The position numbers were made by a program, and so were the translations under genes. A stretch of DNA of 52,779 nt from Blastococcus atacamensis. GTDB taxonomy: Bacteria > Actinomycetota > Actinomycetes > Mycobacteriales > Geodermatophilaceae. How positions within the stretch are numbered: the first letter of the stretch is position 1; every line of letters starts with the position of its first letter. Positions 24,862 to 37,458 of this stretch are shown here, piece after piece. The DNA is taken from positions 1 through 52,779 of the forward strand of contig NZ_POQU01000018.1 of NCBI RefSeq assembly GCF_002938425.1, written 5' to 3'. The notes below the pieces were generated by a model. That model did not search any database, was not told the DNA's origin, and saw nothing but the letters and a program-made list of their open reading frames with translations.

Positions 24862-26853
24862 GTGGACACCGCCGTGACCGACCCCGTGGTCGGACTCGTT
24901 CTCGAGGGGCGCTATCGCCTCGAGGAGCGGGTGGCCCGGGGCGGGATGTCCACCGTCTACGCCGCCACGGACCTCCGGCTGCACAAGACCGTCGCGGTCA
25001 AGGTCATGGCCGAGCACCTGGCCCACGACCCCACGTTCGTCGACCGGTTCACCCGCGAGGCGCGGGCCGCGGCCATGCTCAGCCACGCCAACGTCGTCGG
25101 CGTCAGCGACCAGGGCAGCGACCAGGGGCTGGTCTTCCTCGTCATGGAGCTCGTCCGCGGCCGCACCCTGCGCGACCTGCTCAGCGCCCGCGGACGGCTC
25201 ACCGTCGCCGAGGCCTTCGCCGTCCTCGAGCCCGTCCTGGCCGGCCTGACCGCCGCGCACCGTGCCGGGATCGTGCACCGCGACATCAAGCCCGAGAACG
25301 TCCTCATCGGGGTCGACGGAGTGGTCAAGGTCGCCGACTTCGGCCTCGCCCGCGCGGTCGTCGGCACCGGGCAGACCAGCCAGACCGGCGGCGTGCTCAT
25401 CGGCACCGTCGCCTACCTCTCGCCCGAGCAGCTCGAGCGCGGCCGCGCCGACGCCCGGTCCGACATCTACGCCGCCGGCATCGTGCTCTACGAGATGCTC
25501 ACCGGGCAACCGCCCTATGGCGGCGACACGCCGCTGGCCGTGGCCTACCAGCACGTGCACCACGACGTCCCGGCGCCGTCGGTGGAGGTTCCCGGCCTCC
25601 CCTGGCAGGTCGACGAGCTCGTCGCCCGCACCACCCGGCGGGACCCGGCTGGCCGCCCCATCGACGCCGGGGCGTTCCTGGCCGAGCTGTCCGACGTGCG
25701 CCGCGACCTGGGGATCGACCCGGTCCCGGTGCCCACCGGCCAGAGCACCGCCGGCCCCGGCACGCTGCGACCGACCAACCGCCCCACCCGGCCGCGCCCG
25801 TCCGACCGGCACCCCAGCAACCCGGGCACCGAGGTGCTCGGCGGCCGGAACGCCCGTGGGGGCCGCACCAGCATGCTCCCGGGCATGGGCGCCGGTCCCA
25901 CCACCGACGTGCAGGGCCGCCGCCCCGGACCGGCCCGCCCGCGTCCCGGCGTGCCCGACCACATCCGCAAGCGCCGCGCCCGGTTCGCCATCGCCGTCGT
26001 CCTGCTGCTGGCGGTCACCGCCGGCGCCATCGGCTGGTGGTTCGGCGAGGGGCGCTGGACGAGCACGCCGGAGCTGGTGGGCACCGAGCAGGCGGCGGCC
26101 CTCGATCTGCTGCGGGAGGCCGGCCTCGACCCGGACTGCTGCGAGGAGGTCTGGAGCGAGGACGTCCCTGCGGGCACCGTGCTGTCGACCGAGCCGGCGG
26201 CCGGCGCCGAGGCGATCCGCGGCACCGACGTGCGCCTCGTCGTCTCCAAGGGCAAGGAGCGCTACACGGTCTCCCCCGACCTCGTCGGCCTGCCCGTCGA
26301 GCAGGTGGAGACCGAGCTGGAGGACCTGCCGGTGCAGGTCACCCGCGGTGAGGACTACGACGACGAGGTCCCCGCCGGGCACGTGATCCGGTTCGACCCG
26401 GCAGCGGGCACCGAGCTCAAGCGCGACCAGGTGGTGACCGTGGTGGTCAGCCAGGGCCGCGCGCCGGTCGCCGTCCCCGACGTCACCGGCCAGAGCCCGG
26501 AGCAGGCGACCACAAACCTGGAGTCCCTCGGGTTCACCGTGGAGCGCGTCGGGGACGGGCGCAGCGACGCGGTGGACACGGGCGAGGTCATGGCCATCGA
26601 CCCGGCTCCGGCCGCGGGGCCGGTTCCCTTCGGCAGCACCGTGCGGATCCAGGTGTCCGCGGGCCTGCCGCTGGTCGCCGTGCCCGACGTCGTCGGCAAG
26701 AGCGGCGACGAGGCGGCGCAGATCCTGCAGGCCGCGGGTCTCCAGGTGGAGGCCACCCGCTTCTTCGGCAACAGCGTGCTGCGGCAGACCCCGGCGGCCG
26801 GCGAGCAGGTCGAGCGCGGCACGTCGGTCACCATCCTCCTCACCTTCGGATAG
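24862..26853 (+). CDS. pknL: PknL-type Ser/Thr kinase with four PASTA domains
   Basis: 663 residues. The kinase domain (about 16-280) has the Gly loop VARGGMSTVYAA, K47, HRDIKPEN with D141, DFGLA, and SPEQ. A Pro/Arg-rich linker leads to one membrane helix (about 374-394). Four extracellular PASTA repeats follow, starting near STPELVG, SPDLVG, VPDVTG and VPDVVG. PASTA domains sense peptidoglycan fragments or lipid II. The kinase domain and position, next to an Rv2175c homologue, point to PknL; the M. tuberculosis PknL lacks PASTA repeats, so this one resembles PknB outside the cell. A CC pair lies in the first PASTA repeat. Confidence 0.9.
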   Translation: MDTAVTDPVVGLVLEGRYRLEERVARGGMSTVYAATDLRLHKTVAVKVMAEHLAHDPTFVDRFTREARAAAMLSHANVVGVSDQGSDQGLVFLVMELVRGRTLRDLLSARGRLTVAEAFAVLEPVLAGLTAAHRAGIVHRDIKPENVLIGVDGVVKVADFGLARAVVGTGQTSQTGGVLIGTVAYLSPEQLERGRADARSDIYAAGIVLYEMLTGQPPYGGDTPLAVAYQHVHHDVPAPSVEVPGLPWQVDELVARTTRRDPAGRPIDAGAFLAELSDVRRDLGIDPVPVPTGQSTAGPGTLRPTNRPTRPRPSDRHPSNPGTEVLGGRNARGGRTSMLPGMGAGPTTDVQGRRPGPARPRPGVPDHIRKRRARFAIAVVLLLAVTAGAIGWWFGEGRWTSTPELVGTEQAAALDLLREAGLDPDCCEEVWSEDVPAGTVLSTEPAAGAEAIRGTDVRLVVSKGKERYTVSPDLVGLPVEQVETELEDLPVQVTRGEDYDDEVPAGHVIRFDPAAGTELKRDQVVTVVVSQGRAPVAVPDVTGQSPEQATTNLESLGFTVERVGDGRSDAVDTGEVMAIDPAPAAGPVPFGSTVRIQVSAGLPLVAVPDVVGKSGDEAAQILQAAGLQVEATRFFGNSVLRQTPAAGEQVERGTSVTILLTFG

Positions 26854-26886
26854 GCACCCGCTCCCTTGTCGAATCCCGCACCCGGG

Positions 26887-27777
26887 ATGCCGCCCGTCGG
26901 GGCGCACATCCAGATCAAGGGCGGCCTGGCCAAGGGTGGGCTCGCCTACACCGACGCCGTCGCCGCCCGCGCCGTCCAGGTCTTCGTCGGCAATCCGCGC
27001 GGTTGGAAGCTGACCGACGGCGACCCCGGGCAGGACGCGCTGTTCACCGCCGGCTGCTCCGAGCGGGGGGTCCCCTCGTTCATCCACACGCCGTTCCTGG
27101 TGAACGTCGGATCGCCCACCGAGGCCACGGTCGAGCAGTCGATCGCCTCCATCGCGCACAACCTGCGCCGCGGCGCCCAGCTCGGCTGCGACGGCGTGGT
27201 CGTGCACGCCGGGTCCGCCGTCGGCGAGGACCGGTACGAGGACGCCCTGCGGCAGTTGCACGAGCGGTTGCTGCCGGTCCTGGAGGCCGCCGCCCCCGAC
27301 GGGCCCCGGCTGCTGATCGAGCCCACCGCGGGCGGGGGCAGGGCGCTGGCGGCCACGGTGGAGGACCTGGGCCCCTACTTCGCCGCGCTCGAGCAGCACC
27401 CGCTGCTGGGTGTCTGCTTCGACACCTGCCACGCCTGGGCGGCCGGTCACGACCTGGCCGTGCCCGGCGGGATGAGCGCCACCCTGGAGGCGCTGGAGGT
27501 GACGGTGGGGCCCGGCCGGCTCGGCCTGGTGCACGTCAACGACTCGCTGGACGCCTGCGGCTCCAAGCGTGACCGGCACACGACCATCGGCGCGGGCACG
27601 ATCGGCTCGGGCCCCTACGGGACCGGCCCGTTCGCGGAGCTGCTGCGGCACCGCACCACGGCGGGGGTGGCCATGGTCGTGGAGACGCCGAGCCTCAGGG
27701 ACGGCGACCCGTGCGGTGGCCACGCCGCCGACATCGCGCTGCTCAACTCGCTGATCGGCGACCCCGCCACCACCTGA
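26887..27777 (+). CDS. nfo: Endonuclease IV (AP endonuclease)
   Basis: 296 residues from ATG 26887, where the family normally begins (PPVGAHIQIKGGL); a TTG at 26866 would give 303 residues. Metal-ligand motifs are present: PSFIHTPFLVNV, GVVVHAGS, LLIEPTAGGG, CFDTCHAWAAGHD, VHVNDS, DRHTTIGAG, VVETPS. The enzyme cuts DNA at abasic sites using three zinc ions and starts base excision repair. It follows the kinase by 33 nt and may be co-transcribed. Confidence 0.9.
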   Translation: MPPVGAHIQIKGGLAKGGLAYTDAVAARAVQVFVGNPRGWKLTDGDPGQDALFTAGCSERGVPSFIHTPFLVNVGSPTEATVEQSIASIAHNLRRGAQLGCDGVVVHAGSAVGEDRYEDALRQLHERLLPVLEAAAPDGPRLLIEPTAGGGRALAATVEDLGPYFAALEQHPLLGVCFDTCHAWAAGHDLAVPGGMSATLEALEVTVGPGRLGLVHVNDSLDACGSKRDRHTTIGAGTIGSGPYGTGPFAELLRHRTTAGVAMVVETPSLRDGDPCGGHAADIALLNSLIGDPATT

Positions 27778-27785
27778 CGCGGTTG

Positions 27786-27851
27786 CGCCGCGAGTGCTAC
27801 GTAGTCGTGGCCATCAGCCGCTGATCGCCACGACTACGTCGCACTCGACGC
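27786..27851. repeat. Long near-perfect inverted repeat between nfo and the protease gene
   Basis: Two 20-nt arms (27792-27811 and 27827-27846) match at 19 positions, starting GAGTGC and sharing ACGTAGTCGTGGC; the loop itself holds ATCAGC-C-GCTGAT. The pairing extends imperfectly outward, so about 60 nt can fold into one hairpin or cruciform. There is no T tract. It may be a terminator or a dispersed palindromic repeat. Confidence 0.6.
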
Positions 27852-27965
27852 GACAGGAGGACAGGCACCCGCGAGCCGATCGTCACCGACGGCATCGCCC
27901 AGGGGACCGCCGCAGCCCGAGGGAGGCCCCAGGCGCCGCATGCGCCCCACCCTCGGCCCGGCGAC

Positions 27966-27994
27966 TTGACCTGGGTGCGGAACGCCTCTTGGCT
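27966..27994 (+). promoter_or_regulatory. Promoter of the subtilisin gene
   Basis: TTGACC, 17-nt spacer, TTGGCT. The -35 matches consensus well, the -10 only moderately. It gives a leader of about 40 nt that carries the GAGGAG ribosome site. Confidence 0.5.
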
Positions 27995-28041
27995 GCCGAG
28001 TTGCGTCCGCCGCCGGGCGGGTCCTGAGCGAGGAGAACCCC

Positions 28042-29211
<1,170 letters not shown>

Positions 29212-29225
29212 GCTGCGGCTCCACC

Positions 29226-29264
29226 AGGGGCCGGGTCGTCCGCATCGCGGGCGGCCCGGCCCTT
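29226..29264. terminator. Hairpin between convergent protease and aldolase genes
   Basis: Arms GGGCCGGG (29228-29235) and CCCGGCCC (29255-29262) with a GC-rich loop, between two facing stops. There is a TT after the right arm but no long T tract. Confidence 0.4.
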
Positions 29265-29269
29265 GGCTG

Positions 29270-31740
<2,471 letters not shown>

Positions 31741-31764
31741 TCACAAGACGTGTCGAACCGGTCA

Positions 31765-31780
31765 CGAACCGTTCGGTTCG
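31765..31780. promoter_or_regulatory. Inverted repeat upstream of the chemoreceptor gene
   Basis: CGAACCG-TT-CGGTTCG, 80 nt before the ATG; a further GAACCG half-site lies at 31755-31760. It is a plausible operator, but no promoter boxes were recognised around it. Confidence 0.3.
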
Positions 31781-31859
31781 GGTTCCGCCACCGCTCTCAC
31801 CTGCCGAGAGCTGTGGGAGCAGCGGCGTCCGACCGCTGCACACGAGCGGAGGCCGAAGA

Positions 31860-34004
31860 ATGCGCTGGACTGTCCTGCCCTCCTGGGCGGCGCCCTCGAA
31901 CTGGGGCATCCGCACCAAGGTGGTCGCGCTGGCGGTGACCAGCGTCGCGGTGACCGGCACGGCCATGGGCGTCGTGAGCGCCTGGCAGAGCAGTGGCTTC
32001 GCCGACGACGCCGGCCGTGACATGGACGCCCTCGTCGAGGAGGACATCACCCGCACGGCGACCGGGATCTACGACGTCGTCGCCACGCAGGGCGCCTCCA
32101 CCTCGGCGAAGGTCGACAGCGACCTCGGCGTCGCCCAGTACGTCGTCGGCCAGTCCGGTGGTCTCCGGCTGGACCCGCGCGGCATGGTGGCCTGGGAGGC
32201 CAAGAACCAGCTGACCAGCGAGGTCACCCCGGTCGTGGTCCCCCGCATGCTGGCCGGCAACGAGTGGCTCGGCCAGAACAAGGACGTCGCGGTGCCCACG
32301 CCCGTCGTCGACACGATCAAGTCGATGGTCGGCGGCACCGCCACCATCTTCCAGAAGCTCCCCAGCGGCGACATGCTGCGCGTGGCCACGAACGTCGTCG
32401 CCGCCGGCGGTTCACGGGCCATCGGCACGTACATCCCGGCCACGACGCCGGAGGGCAAGCCCAACCCCGTCGTCGCCACCGTCACCGGCGGGCAGACCTA
32501 CCGCGGCAACGCCCTGGTGGTCGACTCCTGGTACGTCTCGGCCTACTCGCCGATCTTCGGCCCCGCGGGCGACGTCGTCGGCATGCTCTACGTCGGCCAG
32601 AAGCAGCAGAACCTCCCGGCCCTGCGGGAGAGCCTGGAGGCCACCGAGGTCGGCGAGACCGGGCACGTCGAGGTCTACGGCGGCAGCGGTGACATCGCCG
32701 GCTCGGTGATCATCAGCCCCGAGGGGGTCCGCGACGGCGAGTCCATGCTGGAGGTGACCGACGCCGACGGCCGGGCCTACGTCGAGGAGATCGTCGAGGC
32801 GGCCGTCGCGCTCCAGCCCGGCGAGCAGGCCACCGTCCGCTACGACGACCCCGAGGCCGGGGCCACCACGGTGCGTGTCTCCTACTACCAGCCCTGGGAC
32901 TGGGTGATCGCCACCGTCGCCCGCGACGCCGACTTCACCGGCCCCAAGGAGGCCCTGGCCGAAGGCCGGTCCTCGATGGGGTGGGCGCTCGTCGTCGCCG
33001 TCGTCGTGATCGCCCTGCTCGGTGGCCTCATCGCCCAGCTGGTGGGCCGCCGGCTCACCGCGCCCCTCACCTCCCTGCGCGACCGCATGGCCGAGATCGC
33101 CGACGGCGAGGGGGACCTCACCCAGCGCATGGACGACTCGCGCAACGACGAGGTGGGCCAGCTGTCCGGCGCGTTCAACCGGTTCGTCGAGAAGGTGGCC
33201 GCCACCGTCCGGGACATCCACCGGTGCGCCCTCGAAGTGGCCTCGTCCGCCGCGGGCGTCTCGGCCGTGGCCGACGGCCTGGCCACCCGCGCCGCCCGGA
33301 GCCGGGACCAGGCGCAGGGCGCCCACCACGTCGCCGCGGACATCAGCGCCAGCGTCTCCTCGGCCGCCGCCGGCGCCGAGGAGATGGGTGCCTCCATCAC
33401 CGAGATCGCCCGCAGCGCCGCCGAGGCGGCGGAGGTCGGCCGGCAGGCCGCCTCCCTCGCCGAGACGACCGAGACGACGATCGCGGCGCTCGGCGCCAGC
33501 TCCGCCGAGATCGGCGACGTCGTCAAGGTGATCTCCGGCGTGGCCGAGCAGACCAACCTGCTCGCGCTCAACGCCACGATCGAGGCCGCCCGCGCCGGTG
33601 ACGCGGGCAAGGGCTTCGCCGTCGTCGCCAACGAGGTCAAGGAGCTCGCGCAGGAGGCCGCCAAGGCCAGCGAGGAGATCGCGCAGCGGGTCCAGGGCAT
33701 CCAGTCCGAGACCACCGCCGCGGTGCGCTCCATCGCCCAGATCGCCGAGGTCGTCCGCTCCATCAACGACCACCAGACGACGATCGCCAGCGCCGTCGAG
33801 GAGCAGACCGCCACCACCCGGGAGCTCAGCCGCAGCGTGGCCACGGCCGCCGAGGGTGCCGGCACGGTGACCACCACGCTCACCGCGGTGCGGCAGGACG
33901 CCGACGACAGCGCGACCGACGTCGACCGCGCCCGATCCGCCGCCCAGGAGCTCGACGGCCTGTCCACCGAGCTCAACCGGCTGCTGTCGGTCTTCACCGT
34001 CTGA
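31860..34004 (+). CDS. Methyl-accepting chemotaxis protein with Cache domain
   Basis: 714 residues from ATG 31860, with GGAGG 9 nt upstream. Membrane helix 1 is about 19-41; a long extracellular Cache_3-Cache_2-type sensor spans about 45-370 (for example [30 protein letters not shown]); helix 2 is about 374-396; HAMP about 397-450; then the signalling domain with hairpin tip [20 protein letters not shown]. No C-terminal NWETF-type pentapeptide is present. It passes an extracellular signal to CheA. No che genes are in the window, so it acts with partners elsewhere. Confidence 0.92.
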   Translation: MRWTVLPSWAAPSNWGIRTKVVALAVTSVAVTGTAMGVVSAWQSSGFADDAGRDMDALVEEDITRTATGIYDVVATQGASTSAKVDSDLGVAQYVVGQSGGLRLDPRGMVAWEAKNQLTSEVTPVVVPRMLAGNEWLGQNKDVAVPTPVVDTIKSMVGGTATIFQKLPSGDMLRVATNVVAAGGSRAIGTYIPATTPEGKPNPVVATVTGGQTYRGNALVVDSWYVSAYSPIFGPAGDVVGMLYVGQKQQNLPALRESLEATEVGETGHVEVYGGSGDIAGSVIISPEGVRDGESMLEVTDADGRAYVEEIVEAAVALQPGEQATVRYDDPEAGATTVRVSYYQPWDWVIATVARDADFTGPKEALAEGRSSMGWALVVAVVVIALLGGLIAQLVGRRLTAPLTSLRDRMAEIADGEGDLTQRMDDSRNDEVGQLSGAFNRFVEKVAATVRDIHRCALEVASSAAGVSAVADGLATRAARSRDQAQGAHHVAADISASVSSAAAGAEEMGASITEIARSAAEAAEVGRQAASLAETTETTIAALGASSAEIGDVVKVISGVAEQTNLLALNATIEAARAGDAGKGFAVVANEVKELAQEAAKASEEIAQRVQGIQSETTAAVRSIAQIAEVVRSINDHQTTIASAVEEQTATTRELSRSVATAAEGAGTVTTTLTAVRQDADDSATDVDRARSAAQELDGLSTELNRLLSVFTV

Positions 34005-34011
34005 GGAAGGA

Positions 34012-34058
34012 CCCCGTCCCCACCCCTCCGCACGCTCAGGGCGGGGCCCGGGACGGGG
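34012..34058 (+). terminator. Hairpin after the chemoreceptor gene
   Basis: Arms CCCCGTCCC (34012-34020) and GGGACGGGG (34050-34058), 9 bp, starting 8 nt after the stop. The loop is long and there is no T tract. Confidence 0.4.
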
Positions 34059-34064
34059 GCCACG

Positions 34065-34103
34065 ATGGAGGCCGCCTGCGGTTCAGCCGCGGGCGGCCTC
34101 CAT
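34065..34103 (-). terminator. Strong hairpin centred on the exoribonuclease stop codon
   Basis: Arms ATGGAGGCCGCC (34065-34076) and GGCGGCCTCCAT (34092-34103), with an inner GCGG/CCGC stem. The right arm codes the last residues of the exoribonuclease, so the stop codon is in the loop and the left arm is a reverse copy of the gene end. Confidence 0.5.
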
Positions 34104-34574
34104 CGCGTTCCAGCGCACGAGGTTGAAGCGGGCGTCGACCAGCGCGTCGTGGGTGCCCTGCGGCTTGGGCGGCAGCTCCGGCTGTCCCCGGTCGTCCCAG
34201 CGCTGGCGCAGCTCGCGGGTGAACCGCGGGATCGGGCGGGGCAGCGCGGGCATCGCGCCCCAGAGCTGGCACAGCGCCACGTGGTCGTAGGCGCCGAACC
34301 AGGCCCAGAGCTCGATCTCCTCGCCCGGGGCGGTGAGGAAGGACAACAGGTCCTCGCGGATCCGCTGCCGGCTCCGCCACGACTTGTCCGCCGGCGGGGG
34401 CAGCTGGTCCAGCACGTTGCGCCGCACCCAGGGGATGGCCTTGCGCTCGTCGAACTCGGTGCTCACCGCGTAGAACTCCCGGCCGGTCTCGTCGACGACG
34501 CCGATGGAGACGAGGTCGATCGTGCTGCCGTCCTCGATGAACTCGGTGTCGTAGAAGAAGCGCCGGACCGTCAT
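34083..34574 (-). CDS. Rv2179c-type 3'-5' exoribonuclease
   Basis: 163 residues from ATG 34574, sharing ATGA with the RidA gene. DEDD-type nuclease motifs are present: FFYDTEFIEDGSTIDLVSIG (first D and E), the AWFGAYDHVALCQL segment (second D) and THDALVDARFNLVRW (final H and D). M. tuberculosis Rv2179c, of about the same length, is a metal-dependent RNase that trims RNA overhangs from the 3' end. The context matches: aroG is upstream on the same strand in both, here separated by the chemoreceptor. Confidence 0.9.
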   Translation of the reverse strand: MTVRRFFYDTEFIEDGSTIDLVSIGVVDETGREFYAVSTEFDERKAIPWVRRNVLDQLPPPADKSWRSRQRIREDLLSFLTAPGEEIELWAWFGAYDHVALCQLWGAMPALPRPIPRFTRELRQRWDDRGQPELPPKPQGTHDALVDARFNLVRWNAMEAARG

Positions 34575-35014
34575 CCGTCCAACGTAGCCGCGTCGTCCGG
34601 CGGCCCCGGCTCCTGCCAGGTGTCCCGGGCGGCCACCGCGTCGACCTCCACCAGCTGGTCGGGGTGGGTCAGCACGGTGACGCCGACGACCGTGCTCGGC
34701 GCGAGGTGCGTGCCCAGCGCCTCGCGCACGACATCCGCCGCGGCCACCAGGTCGGCGCGGTCGGTGGTGACCACGTGGACCGTGGTCCTGACCACGTCGC
34801 CCAGCTCCGCCCCGGCCGCCTCGAGCGCGGTCGCGAGGTTCGCCATGGCCTGCCGCATCTGGCCGGGGACGTCGCCGACCGCCACCGTGCCGCCGTCGGC
34901 GTCGAGCGGGCCGGCACCGGCGGTGAAGACCATCCGCGCCGGGTCGGTCACCGCCGCGAGGGCGTGCGGCGCGGAATCGGTCAGGCCCGGCGGGCGCACC
35001 AGCTCGATCGTCAC
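34571..35014 (-). CDS. RidA-family (YjgF/UK114) protein
   Basis: 147 residues from GTG 35014, which follows CAGAAT by 6 nt; GTG 35032 would add six residues. The RidA pattern is present: MVFTAGAGPLDADGG, QMRQAMANLATALEAAGAELGDVVRTTVHVV and LVEVDAVAAR. Canonical RidA proteins deaminate reactive enamines and need an Arg in the last strand; here the comparable position reads DAVAARDT, with Arg present. The exact role is unknown. It overlaps the exoribonuclease start by 4 nt. Confidence 0.85.
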   Translation of the reverse strand: MTIELVRPPGLTDSAPHALAAVTDPARMVFTAGAGPLDADGGTVAVGDVPGQMRQAMANLATALEAAGAELGDVVRTTVHVVTTDRADLVAAADVVREALGTHLAPSTVVGVTVLTHPDQLVEVDAVAARDTWQEPGPPDDAATLDG

Positions 35015-35059
35015 CGGCCGATTCTGGGCCACCGGCGGGTCGGTGTCGCCCGGAACCGC

Positions 35060-36349
35060 TCAGACGGGGGTGACCGGAGCCTGCGCCTCCGAACCGTGCA
35101 GCGCCCGCGCCCGTCGCTCGCGCAACCGGTCCAGCCTGTGGATGACCGGGCCGGCCGTGGCGCCGTGCAGGACCACCGAACCGACCACGACCAGGACGGT
35201 GACCCGCCACAGCTGCTCGGCCCCGGCGATGTCGGCCTCGCTCAGGCCGTAGGCGAGGTAGTACAGCGAGCCGATGCCGCGCACGCCGAAGAACGAGACG
35301 ACCCACCGCTCGCGGCGCCCGGTCGGGCTGCCGACGAAGGCCAGCCACCCCGCCAGCGGCCGGACCCCCAGCAGGAAGACGGCGGCCAGCACGAACTCCC
35401 GCCAGCCGACATCGTCCAGGACGCCCCGGGCCACCGCTCCTCCGACGAGCAGCAGCAGGACGACGGTGAGCAGCCGCTCGAGCTGCTCCACCTGGGCGTG
35501 CAGGACCTGGTGCCGGTCGTGCGCCCGCTCGGCCGCCCGGATCGTCAACGCGCACACGAAGACGGCGATGAACCCGTAGCCCTCGATCAGCTCGGCGACC
35601 CCGTAGGCCAGGAAGATGGCGCTGAGGGCGACGAACCCCTCGGCGCGCTCGGCCAGGTGCGCCCGCTCGCCCGAGCGGGAGAAGAAGAGGCTGCGCAGGA
35701 CCCAGCCCATGGCTGCCCCGGCACCCACGCCCGCGGCGATCCGCCAGACGACGTCGACCAGCAGCCACTCCCCCAGCCAGCCCGACGGCGCCAGACCCGC
35801 GGTCGCGACGGCGATCGCGGCGTAGGTGAAGGGGAACGCCAACCCGTCGTTGAGCCCGGCCTCGGAGGTGAGGGCGAACCGCGCCTCGTCCTCGCTCTCC
35901 TCGTCGTCAGTGGGCTCACCGACCTGGACCTCGGTGGCCAGCACCGGGTCGGTGGGCGCCAGCGCGGCGCCGAGCAGCATCGCGGCGGCCGCGCCGAGGC
36001 CGAGCAGCCAGGTGCCCAGCAGGGCCGCGGCGAGGACGGTCAGCGGCATGGTCACCGCCAGCAGGCGCCAGGTCGAGCGCCAGCTCCGCCATCCCGGCGG
36101 GCGGTCCAGCGCCAGGCCCGCCCCCATGAGGCTCACCAGCACGACCAGCTCGGTGAGGTGCACCGCCGTCGTCCCGTGCTCGACCGGGTCGGGCGACGGC
36201 AGATGGGGCACCAGCGCGAACGCGAGGACGCCGAGCCCGACGAAGACCATGGGCATCGACAGCGGCGCCCGGCTCACCAGCCGGGGCAGGAGTGCCGCCA
36301 GCAGCGCCGCCGCCCCCGCGGCCGCGTACGCGACCCCGGTGGGTTCCAT
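35060..36349 (-). CDS. CPA1-family Na+/H+ antiporter
   Basis: 429 residues with about 12 membrane helices. Ion-site motifs of the cation:proton antiporter 1 family are seen: GAALAPTDPVLATEVQVG and FALTSEAGLNDGLAFPF (the ND pair), and FFGVRGIGSLYYLAYGL later. It exchanges Na+ or K+ for protons across the membrane. A charged loop, GEPTDDEESEDEARF, lies between the two motifs. It stands 45 nt upstream of the RidA gene on the same strand. Confidence 0.9.
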   Translation of the reverse strand: MEPTGVAYAAAGAAALLAALLPRLVSRAPLSMPMVFVGLGVLAFALVPHLPSPDPVEHGTTAVHLTELVVLVSLMGAGLALDRPPGWRSWRSTWRLLAVTMPLTVLAAALLGTWLLGLGAAAAMLLGAALAPTDPVLATEVQVGEPTDDEESEDEARFALTSEAGLNDGLAFPFTYAAIAVATAGLAPSGWLGEWLLVDVVWRIAAGVGAGAAMGWVLRSLFFSRSGERAHLAERAEGFVALSAIFLAYGVAELIEGYGFIAVFVCALTIRAAERAHDRHQVLHAQVEQLERLLTVVLLLLVGGAVARGVLDDVGWREFVLAAVFLLGVRPLAGWLAFVGSPTGRRERWVVSFFGVRGIGSLYYLAYGLSEADIAGAEQLWRVTVLVVVGSVVLHGATAGPVIHRLDRLRERRARALHGSEAQAPVTPV

Positions 36350-36436
36350 GCCTCAGCACTGCCCGGGAACGGTCATCCGCTCAGTGTCGGGGACGCGGCC
36401 CGCCGCCGCCCGGGCGGCGAGGCGTGCGGAACCGGG

Positions 36437-37351
36437 TCAGGCGGCGCCCTCGGCCCGGCCGCCGACGGAGTTCGCGCCGAACTCACGCCCGTTCAGGGCC
36501 TCGATGTCGCGCTCCAGCTGCGGCACCCGCTTGGCCGCGATCGCCATGGTCAGCTTCTCGGCGACGACGCCGGTGACGAGCTGGCGCAGCGCCGCGACCG
36601 TGCCGACCGAGCGCGGCACGAACACCCGGCGGCCCCGGGTCTCGAGGTTCTCCACCAGCGCCTCGGCGCACGCCTCGACCGAGGTGAAGGCACCCAGCGG
36701 ACCGGGCAGCGACTGCCGCGTCTCCTTGAAGGTGGGCAGCGCGGCCTCGGTGTCGCGGACCATGTCGGTGTCGATCCAGGTCGGGTGGGCGCTGGCCACG
36801 GTGACGCCGCGGTGGGCGACCTCGAGCCGGAGCGCGTCCCCGAAGCGCTCGACGCCGGCCTTGGACGCGCAGTAGGCGCTCATGCCCGGCAGCACGGTGA
36901 AGGCGGCGGCGGAGCTGATCAGCAGCACGTGACCCTTGCGCTTGGCGATCTCGGGCAGGGCCGCGTGCGCGGTGAGCATCGTGCCGATCAGGTTGACCTC
37001 GATCGTGCGCGCCAGGGCGTGGGCCGAGCTGGTCATGACCGTGGTCAGCGGCGCGATGCCCGCGTTCGCCACGACGGCGTCGAGCCCGCCGAAGGTGTCG
37101 ACGGTGCGCTGCACGGCGGCGGCGAGCGCCTCGGGGTCGGTGACGTCGGCCTCCACCCACAGGTGCTCAGGGCCCAGCTCGTCGGCCACCGTCGCCAGCT
37201 CCTGCGGCTCCAGCCCGACGAGAGCCACCCGCGCGCCGCGGGCGGCCGCCTTGCGGGCGAGCGCGGCACCGATCCCCCGGGCCGCGCCGGTGATGAGGAC
37301 CGACCTGCCGACCAGGGACGTTCGCGTGCGCTTGCCGGATCCAGACGCCAT
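36437..37351 (-). CDS. Short-chain dehydrogenase/reductase
   Basis: 304 residues from ATG 37351, with GAGGAG 9 nt upstream. Classical SDR features: cofactor loop LITGAARGIGAALARKAA, NAG in VVANAGIAP, active-site Ser in LLISSAAAF and Y-x3-K in MSAYCASKAGVERFG. The cofactor strand ends VALVGLE, leaving NAD versus NADP unclear. It is divergent from the Baeyer-Villiger gene and shares its operator region, suggesting it oxidises an alcohol to the ketone used by that enzyme, as SDR partners do in mymA-like clusters. Confidence 0.9.
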   Translation of the reverse strand: MASGSGKRTRTSLVGRSVLITGAARGIGAALARKAAARGARVALVGLEPQELATVADELGPEHLWVEADVTDPEALAAAVQRTVDTFGGLDAVVANAGIAPLTTVMTSSAHALARTIEVNLIGTMLTAHAALPEIAKRKGHVLLISSAAAFTVLPGMSAYCASKAGVERFGDALRLEVAHRGVTVASAHPTWIDTDMVRDTEAALPTFKETRQSLPGPLGAFTSVEACAEALVENLETRGRRVFVPRSVGTVAALRQLVTGVVAEKLTMAIAAKRVPQLERDIEALNGREFGANSVGGRAEGAA

Positions 37352-37385
37352 CGGAACTGCTCCTCGGGAGGTCGTCGCGCTCGAA

Positions 37386-37415
37386 TTGAGCGCTGCTTCC
37401 CCGCCGTTGTAGCTT
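37386..37415 (+). promoter_or_regulatory. Promoter of the monooxygenase operon
   Basis: TTGAGC, 18-nt spacer, TAGCTT. The expected start point (about 37422) falls inside the inverted repeat at 37413-37435. Confidence 0.5.
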
Positions 37416-37434
37416 GTTGAGCGTTGCTCAGCAA
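37406..37434 (-). promoter_or_regulatory. Divergent promoter of the SDR gene
   Basis: On the minus strand TTGCTG (37434-37429), 17-nt spacer, TACAAC (37411-37406). Its -35 box lies in one arm of the inverted repeat. Confidence 0.5.
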
Positions 37435-37435
37435 G
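37413..37435. promoter_or_regulatory. Probable TetR-type operator
   Basis: Arms CTTGTTGAGC and GCTCAGCAAG around GTT; 9 of 10 positions pair. It overlaps the -10 box and start point of the rightward promoter and the -35 box of the leftward one. The TetR gene at 39952 in the same cassette is the likely ligand. Confidence 0.6.
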
Positions 37436-37458
37436 CCGGAGGAGAGGAGCAGACCGAG

